A stretch of 24,200 bases of DNA. Origin: a virus. The notes under the pieces are model-generated. The model saw nothing but the letters and a program-made list of their open reading frames with translations. It was not told the DNA's origin and did not search any database. This document shows positions 18,691-24,200 of this stretch, one piece after another (positions within the stretch are counted from its first letter, which is position 1; each line of letters begins with the position of its first letter). Both the position numbers and the translations under genes were made by a program. The DNA lies in IMG/VR virus record IMGVR_UViG_3300042400_000452, positions 1-24,200 of that record. One strand, 5' to 3'.

Positions 18691-21600
18691 CTATGCCGCA
18701 CCAACAGATGCAAATGTTTGTTGTTGCATAATACTAGCACCATTTGTATTTGTTGATAATACATAACTGTTAGTGCCAATTGTGTAATCTGTGCTTTGTT
18801 TCATTAAAGCCCCATTTATATATAAAGCAAACGACAATGGGTTAAAATTAAATGAATATGTTACCACCCCACTAGATGCGTAAGCAACAACATTTGATAT
18901 TGTGCCAGTTGGTGTTGTTAAGTTATTTGCGCTAAATTGTATCATAGTCATTTTCCCAGTTGCAGTTGCAGGCAAGTTTGCAATTGCACCGCTTGTAATA
19001 TCATAATCTTGTTCATTAATTACCGTTCCATTTAAAAATAACAATTCATACGCACTATGCACCGCCCATTCAGTTGGCGTGTAACTACTTGCGCTTGTTA
19101 AATCAAAAGCCCAACGGCTAAACACGCGATAAGAACTGCCTGTTGCCCTGTATTGGTAAATTGTCGCGCCTGCGCTTACAGTTACGCTTGTTGAAAATGT
19201 AATGGTGCGCGTTGAATAATTTACGCCTGTTACTGTGTATTGTGTTGGCGTTCCGCTATTAGCAAAAGTAATAATGTCGCCTACATCAATTAGTTGCCAA
19301 GGCATTGTTGCGCTATTCCAAACAACCGTATTGGTTGATGATGATGCAACGGTTAAATTGATTGTTGTATAAGTATTGCCTGCCGCAACCGCACGCATTG
19401 AAATGCAAGTAATAATGTCGCCTGTTGTTGCGCCTACGCTTAATGTAAAGGTTGTGCTTGTTTCGCTGTATTCGCTTGTATCAAGTAACAATCCATTTTT
19501 AAAAATTAAGTCTTGCCCTGTTATATAACCCGATACCCTTGCTGTTGGCGTAAATACAGTTTGACCGCTTGTTGCCGTAAATGATTGTTGGTTAAAATAA
19601 AAATTATCAGGTGGCGAAAAGCCAACAATACGCCCATAAATATCAACCGTTATGGTTGCGGCTGAACTTGTATAAGTTGAACCGCCGTCAGGGAATGTCA
19701 AAAATTCCGCTAATGATGCAACCAGTTGTCCGTCAGGTGTGTTTTGAACAGCAATTTGACCTGCGCTTGCCGATGGCATTCCCGTGATAATTGTTTGACC
19801 TGTTGCCCTATCTAAATCAATTATGTTTGTTCCGTCAGGTAATGCTGACCAAATACGGAAATCAAATTTGCTTGTTGTTGTTGGAACAAATGCGCCACCA
19901 CTACCAGCCACATTTGTTCCGCCTGCATAAATGGCAAAATCAGTATCAAAACCAAATTTGCGGTTTTGATAATTGATGTAGGCTAAATAAATGTTAGTGC
20001 CAAAAGCAGGGTCGGCTAAATACCATTTATAGTCGCTTGCTGTGCTTGACGGTGTGCTTGATGCTTGATTATATAAACCAAAATAAGTTTTATTGCGTGG
20101 GTTTAAACTAAAACCTGTGCCTGTAATGCTATCAGCATAAGCAATAGACAGATATTGTTCATTATATTGGAATGTTGTTGGTCGCCATTGCAAAACACTA
20201 GATGCTAAAGAAAAATCGCTTGATGCAATACTATTAACCATGCGGCTAAAAAAATACCAGTTTCCAGCAGGTATGTTAAACAGTTGAACGGCAGGCATTA
20301 AAACACCTTGACCATAAGGGTTGCCATTAGCATTAACTTCAGTCGTGCCAGCAAGGATGCGCTGTGCGGATGTTGGATATTGATAGGCTGAATACCAAAC
20401 TTCAGCATATTGCGTAATGCCTGCACTTGATGTTACTACTTGAACACTAAATGCAGGATTAGCGGCAAATGGCAAACTTGTTGTTACAGTTGGTGCAGGA
20501 ACGACACCAAAAGTAATTGGTGAACCAATACCCGTATTAGGGGATGGTGTAAATTGCGTTACATTTACATCATCATAAACCGCACCGTTAAATTCCATCA
20601 AACTTAATGTGGCGGTAACTTGACCGCTATCATTAAATTTTTGCGTTACTTTACCAATCCTAAATTGTTTTGCAACCCAACCGTAATTAGAATTAGTAAC
20701 GGTAACAATATCGCCAGCATCAAGTTGCAAACCTGTGTAATCAATGTCCACTTGCATTTGCAAATCTTCACGCGCCGCTTCTAAAAAGCGATTTGCTGTA
20801 TATTGCGCTTGCACATTATTATTGCATAACGGCAGGCTAACAGATTGTTTGTTTACAGGTTCATTTGGAAATAACAACGCAGGATTAACAACCGCCAAAT
20901 CAAATGTTGCGCTGTTAAAACTATCTTGCGATGAATTGTCAGGAAACTTAACTTCAATAATGTTAAATGAATTTGATAAATCAATAGGGCTAATTGATAT
21001 GGCAGACACCATATTGCTATCGTTTATATTCATAGCAATAGTATTAGTTGGCGTTTGCACAATAACGCCCCATAACGATGTAATTTCAGAATAACGAACC
21101 AAACAATCGCAACAATCAGCCATTGATTGAATATTAGCCATTATTTTTTGTGTAGTATCAATTGTTCCATTAAATTTAAAGCGTGATTGTGTTGATGAAC
21201 CGCCGCTATAAGGTGTGTATGTAATTAAAGCATTGGAATATGTATTTAATGCCGTCATGCTTGCAGTATCAACATTTATAATGTCTATTGCCGCGCCATA
21301 CCTTGTGCTAGTTAAATAATCAGTCATACAATCGCCTGCTGAATTGCGCGGATTGTTTACTTGGAAACGGGTTGCATTTAATGAAACAAGATTGCGTGAT
21401 TGGCTGTATTTAATATGCACAATCGCAAAAGCGCAGTTTGACATTAACTTACTACTATCCCAAGTGTAAACAAGACCACTTGAACTCATTACGCTTATTG
21501 CACTTGAACCACTATTAGTTGGCGTATTAGAACCGTTGCTATATAAATAAATATCCATATATCCTGCAACATCTTGTGATAACCCTGTGCTTTCATCAAG

Positions 21601-22059
21601 CAAACTTGCTACGGATGCGCCTGAACCAAACACGCATTTTTTACCACCCCAATACACATCGCCAAAAGTAAATACATCGGGCGTGTTGCCGTTTTCGCTA
21701 TTGGTAACTTCGCTTAATGCCATAACCCAATAAATGTCTTGATTATCTTGCGAAATAGACATATCAACAATTATGCCGCCAACCCATGCAGAACCATAAA
21801 CAACAGGTAATTTATTATCGCCCGCAGGTGAAAGTTGTTGGCGATTGCCGGGATTTGGTTCAGCCTGTTGATTTTGATTTGGGCTATTTGGCGCAAAGAT
21901 TTTGGAAATAATCATTGTTGCAACCATGTTGATTGCAAATGCGGTTATTGCGCCTGCCGTTGTTGCCAAAAATGCCGTGGATAAAATAAGTGAAGCCACC
22001 GCAAATGCAGGTGAACAATAGGTAAACCAAACTATAAAAAGCAGTAAAAATTTAATCAT
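18691..22059 (-). CDS. Tail tip attachment protein, lambda J-like
   Basis: About 1122 residues, by far the largest gene. After two hydrophobic N-terminal segments the conserved J core appears: KLPVVYGSAWVGGIIVD near 82-98, KIMANIQSMADCCDCLVRYS in the central domain, NIIEVKFPD, and NRFLEAAREDLQMQVDIDYT leading to GLQLDAGDIVTV. A Fn3-like part and a receptor-binding C-terminal third follow. That third repeats an (F/Y)xNGxLx(D/Q) module three times (near 855, 1008 and 1080). I start at the ATG at 22059, which overlaps the GNAT stop as ATGA; an upstream TTG has no better support. The first 20 residues (MIKFLLLFIVWFTYCSPAFA) look like a signal peptide, which is odd for a tail protein. Confidence 0.85.
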   Translation of the reverse strand: MIKFLLLFIVWFTYCSPAFAVASLILSTAFLATTAGAITAFAINMVATMIISKIFAPNSPNQNQQAEPNPGNRQQLSPAGDNKLPVVYGSAWVGGIIVDMSISQDNQDIYWVMALSEVTNSENGNTPDVFTFGDVYWGGKKCVFGSGASVASLLDESTGLSQDVAGYMDIYLYSNGSNTPTNSGSSAISVMSSSGLVYTWDSSKLMSNCAFAIVHIKYSQSRNLVSLNATRFQVNNPRNSAGDCMTDYLTSTRYGAAIDIINVDTASMTALNTYSNALITYTPYSGGSSTQSRFKFNGTIDTTQKIMANIQSMADCCDCLVRYSEITSLWGVIVQTPTNTIAMNINDSNMVSAISISPIDLSNSFNIIEVKFPDNSSQDSFNSATFDLAVVNPALLFPNEPVNKQSVSLPLCNNNVQAQYTANRFLEAAREDLQMQVDIDYTGLQLDAGDIVTVTNSNYGWVAKQFRIGKVTQKFNDSGQVTATLSLMEFNGAVYDDVNVTQFTPSPNTGIGSPITFGVVPAPTVTTSLPFAANPAFSVQVVTSSAGITQYAEVWYSAYQYPTSAQRILAGTTEVNANGNPYGQGVLMPAVQLFNIPAGNWYFFSRMVNSIASSDFSLASSVLQWRPTTFQYNEQYLSIAYADSITGTGFSLNPRNKTYFGLYNQASSTPSSTASDYKWYLADPAFGTNIYLAYINYQNRKFGFDTDFAIYAGGTNVAGSGGAFVPTTTSKFDFRIWSALPDGTNIIDLDRATGQTIITGMPSASAGQIAVQNTPDGQLVASLAEFLTFPDGGSTYTSSAATITVDIYGRIVGFSPPDNFYFNQQSFTATSGQTVFTPTARVSGYITGQDLIFKNGLLLDTSEYSETSTTFTLSVGATTGDIITCISMRAVAAGNTYTTINLTVASSSTNTVVWNSATMPWQLIDVGDIITFANSGTPTQYTVTGVNYSTRTITFSTSVTVSAGATIYQYRATGSSYRVFSRWAFDLTSASSYTPTEWAVHSAYELLFLNGTVINEQDYDITSGAIANLPATATGKMTMIQFSANNLTTPTGTISNVVAYASSGVVTYSFNFNPLSFALYINGALMKQSTDYTIGTNSYVLSTNTNGASIMQQQTFASVGAA

Positions 22060-22490
22060 TGAATCCAACTTTCTTCTATTTTAGTAAACCCAAACTTTTC
22101 ATATTTAATATCAGGGCTTGAAATCATTTTGTTCATTGTGAACAATTTAATTCTTCCCTCATCTTTTAACTTTTTAGCGTGCATTACATACGCGCTTAAA
22201 AGCCTATAACCAACGCTTGTGTTTCTATTTTCAGGCTTAACATACCAAGCCAACTCATATAAAGCAAAGGTTTTATCGCACCATATTGTTGGCTGAATTA
22301 CACCAATAATCATGCCAACATTTTCTTCAATATATATTACGCCTTGCCCTGCAATCAAATTGTCTAACAAGCGGCTTATATATTCAACATTGTTTAAATC
22401 TTTATATTGTTGAATGGGGCTTTCATCCCTAAACAATCGCATCAAATCCATGATGCCGTCTTTATCAAACTTGTTAGCAAGCCTTATCAT
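22056..22490 (-). CDS. GNAT-family N-acetyltransferase in the tail operon
   Basis: A 144-residue protein with the GNAT fold: MIRLANKFDKDGIMDLMRLF (strand 1 and helix 1), VIYIEENVGMIIGVIQP, LYELAWYVKPENRNTSVGYR (strand 4 and the acetyl-CoA loop, where the usual RxxGxG reads RNTSVGYRL), LLSAYVMHAKK and KYEKFGFTKIEESWIQ at the end. It uses acetyl-CoA to acetylate an amine; the substrate is unknown. Its place between distal tail genes, overlapping both neighbours by 4 bp, suggests action on a structural protein or on a host factor late in infection. Confidence 0.8.
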   Translation of the reverse strand: MIRLANKFDKDGIMDLMRLFRDESPIQQYKDLNNVEYISRLLDNLIAGQGVIYIEENVGMIIGVIQPTIWCDKTFALYELAWYVKPENRNTSVGYRLLSAYVMHAKKLKDEGRIKLFTMNKMISSPDIKYEKFGFTKIEESWIQ

Positions 22491-23113
22491 GTATTGTAAG
22501 CGTTTGGGTCTGAACTTTTACCAAAAAAGTAATTGATGGATTGAATAAAATTAACACGCGCCATTGATGTATCACCAGCATTAAAAAATTGCCAAGCATT
22601 GTCATTGGTGTAACGCCCTGCCGTTCTGTTTTGCAGAATAATTTGTATGCTTGATGCGCTTACATTTATTGTGCCAACAAAAAGCCTTATTTCTTCCATC
22701 CATTGTTCGCTAATGGTGAATGAATTGATGTAGCCTGTAAAAAACTTATAAAGTCCACCATCGCCGCCTGTTGTAATCAAAGCATTGTTTGTGTCAAAGA
22801 ACCCATGCCACATTTCAATCTTTGAACCTTTAATGTTTTGCCCTAAAACCCAACCAAGCAATGCCGTGTCAATACCAACAAGCGTAACCGATGTTTCATT
22901 TGCTGTTGATTTAATATCACGCTGAACATCGCCAATTTGCACCAAGGCTGATAATCCATTAAACGGATTGGCATCAACGGATGGAACAGTAATTGCATAA
23001 GGCGCAGTTGAAAATAATGAAACGGTTGTTACGCCCAAAACTTCCGTTGTAACGCGCACAAAATCCGCTAGGCGGATGTTATTTGTATTTTGAACAGGAA
23101 CTATGTTTTGCAT
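22487..23113 (-). CDS. Distal/minor tail protein
   Basis: A 208-residue beta-rich protein: NTNNIRLADFVRVTTEVLGV, then VQIGDVQRDIKSTANETSVT, then SKIEMWHGFFDTNNALITTG and YINSFTISEQW. Mid-part strands with an IxMWxGFFD phrase are typical of minor tail proteins placed between tape measure and tip protein (L/DUF2163-like functional position). Exact family not certain. Stop and start overlap with neighbours by 1-4 bp. Confidence 0.65.
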   Translation of the reverse strand: MQNIVPVQNTNNIRLADFVRVTTEVLGVTTVSLFSTAPYAITVPSVDANPFNGLSALVQIGDVQRDIKSTANETSVTLVGIDTALLGWVLGQNIKGSKIEMWHGFFDTNNALITTGGDGGLYKFFTGYINSFTISEQWMEEIRLFVGTINVSASSIQIILQNRTAGRYTNDNAWQFFNAGDTSMARVNFIQSINYFFGKSSDPNAYNT

Positions 23114-23808
23114 TATAAGACCGCTTCAAACGCTTTAAAAGTGCCGTTCCATGCAATGAAACTATCATTGGTCATTGGAACTAATGTATAAGTTGGATAT
23201 TCACGCAAGATAACGCAAAAGGTTGTTCCCGTAAATGTGCCACCACCTAATGCAATGGTCGTTCCATATTGCCCAATTACACATTGCATAGGGCTTGTTA
23301 GGGCTGTAATTAAATTGCGATGAACGGGAATGTTTACTGTTGAACCGCTACCACGCAACACATCGGCGGTTGCAATATAGGCATAACGACCTACTTGGCA
23401 AAAATCGCCCGTTCTAACAATGACCGTGCTTGATGTAATACCCCCACCAATCGCTGGCAATGCCCCTAGAACCAATGTTTTATTTGCGCTTGATGTCTGC
23501 CATTGACACGCACCAATTTGCGCTTCAGATAAGCCGCCTTGATAGGCAATATAATTAACCCATCCAGTTGAACCAAAATTTAGATATTGTTCCGTTGCTT
23601 TGTCGGCTTCACGCAATGCACTAAGCAAAGGTCGGTTTTGACTATAAAGTAAATATGACATTGGCTTCATTTCAAAGCCAAACGGTTGCACGGTAAGAAT
23701 TTCGGATGTGCTTATGCGTTGGTTGCGTGATACCACCTGCCCAATAAAGCGTTGGTCGTTTATACCAACCGATTCTGCAACAGATAGTATTGTGTTTAAT
23801 GTTGTCAT
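23113..23808 (-). CDS. Distal tail-type protein
   Basis: A 231-residue protein just after the tape measure gene. Text such as GQVVSRNQRISTSEILTVQP, FEMKPMSYLLYSQNRPLLSA, then an inner beta domain (GDFCQVGRYAYIATADVLRG) and the end YTLVPMTNDSFIAWNGTFKA fits distal tail proteins that cap the tail tube and bind the tip. The assignment rests on position and beta content more than on a motif. Confidence 0.65.
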   Translation of the reverse strand: MTTLNTILSVAESVGINDQRFIGQVVSRNQRISTSEILTVQPFGFEMKPMSYLLYSQNRPLLSALREADKATEQYLNFGSTGWVNYIAYQGGLSEAQIGACQWQTSSANKTLVLGALPAIGGGITSSTVIVRTGDFCQVGRYAYIATADVLRGSGSTVNIPVHRNLITALTSPMQCVIGQYGTTIALGGGTFTGTTFCVILREYPTYTLVPMTNDSFIAWNGTFKAFEAVL

Positions 23809-23814
23809 TTTATT

Positions 23815-24200
23815 CTACCTTGACTGTGGCAAGCCGCGTTGCGCTGATTGATTAGCGGCAAATATAGCGTTCTTGTTTTTAGCAAGGAACTGAACACCGC
23901 TTTGCGTATCAATAGCACTCATGTTTTGTATTACCGTTCCATTATAAACTGTTTGTGGCTGACCGCCCATCATTGATGATAATTGATTGTTTGGAATAAT
24001 TGTGCCTGCTGTGCGTGGAACAAATAATTCTGCGCCGCGTTCGCCAACAATAGATGGAACGCCAACAGGTGGGTCGCCACCATCGGCAAAAAATCCACCA
24101 AGCAACCCTGCGCCATTATTGAAATCAGTTGAACTGCTAAACAATCCAAAACCGCCACCGCCACCACCACCAAGCATCCCAAATAAACCACTCATTTGTG
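23815..24200 (-). CDS. Tape measure protein, C-terminal end only
   Basis: The frame runs in from beyond 24200; only about 128 residues are in the window. It shows the usual end of tape measure proteins: a Gly-rich hydrophobic stretch (GLFGMLGGGGGGGFGLF), FADGGDPPVGVPSIVGERGA, ELFVPRTAGTIIPNN, then a Gln/Asn-rich tail. The ATG at 24195 is internal, not the start. The full protein sets tail length; its size cannot be judged here. Confidence 0.85.
   Translation of the reverse strand, partial: QMSGLFGMLGGGGGGGFGLFSSSTDFNNGAGLLGGFFADGGDPPVGVPSIVGERGAELFVPRTAGTIIPNNQLSSMMGGQPQTVYNGTVIQNMSAIDTQSGVQFLAKNKNAIFAANQSAQRGLPQSR

Noticed and set aside
20744-21094. 116-codon plus-strand frame inside the J-like gene
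   Set aside because: It is antisense to the conserved J core and has no start signal of its own.
1-24200. CRISPR array, insertion sequence, integrase/att site or tRNA genes
   Set aside because: No regularly spaced direct repeats, transposase or integrase motifs, or tRNA folds with T-loop were seen on either strand.

Overview
The window is a piece of a tailed double-stranded DNA phage (Caudoviricetes, siphovirus-like tail module). The host is probably Gram-negative: there is a 3-TM (gene-transfer-agent type) holin, a soluble GH24 endolysin, a lambda J-like tail tip protein and Sec signal peptides on phage-encoded exported proteins. The low G+C (about 40% by eye), dense packing, short fibre genes and gene repertoire resemble uncultured freshwater or marine phages, but the host cannot be named from the sequence. 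No integrase, repressor, tRNA or CRISPR array was seen. Terminase, portal and capsid genes are not in the window.

Layout. (1) Positions 1-4178, minus strand: a replication and DNA-metabolism operon. Reading leftward it holds a VRR-NUC nuclease (4178-3831), a 253-bp non-coding control region with DnaA boxes, a promoter and a terminator-like leader (3830-3458), a replisome organizer (3457-2777), a small gene (2767-2516), a TET-associated-type glycosyltransferase (2532-1660), a helicase-loader-like gene (1663-1241), two small unknowns, a NinB-like gene, a Ref-like HNH nuclease and the start of another small gene running off the left edge. (2) Positions 4179-9960, plus strand: an early operon of small genes. 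It includes a complete recombination set (Sak/DUF1071 annealing protein, YqaJ exonuclease, SSB-like protein ending in DIPF), an orphan RNA polymerase alpha-CTD-like protein, a run of small Cys-rich proteins and a PD-(D/E)XK-like nuclease. Several genes below the usual 60-residue ORF cutoff were found by reading the frames. (3) Positions 24200-9950, minus strand: the late region, from the C-terminus of the tape measure protein through distal tail proteins, a GNAT acetyltransferase, the J-like tip protein, a string of fibre/baseplate genes with an S74 chaperone, then exported proteins, a holin and an endolysin. The early and late operons converge and overlap by 11 bp at 9950-9960.

How it works together. 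The divergent 3.5-4.3 kb region probably drives both early operons, and the DnaA boxes beside the replisome organizer mark a candidate origin. The plus-strand operon uses a recurring layout: a tetraloop hairpin, an AAAGGAAAC ribosome site and an ATGACA-type start. Its promoter/leader is present twice. The late operon builds the tail and lyses the cell.

Most unusual points: a terminator-like leader RNA just upstream of the replisome organizer; apparent complete absence of GATC (and near absence of GTAC) across 24.2 kb; a DNA-type glycosyltransferase without TET in view; a phage alpha-CTD that keeps most DNA-contact residues; and a Sec-exported Cys-repeat protein with unusual reading-frame overlaps at both ends.
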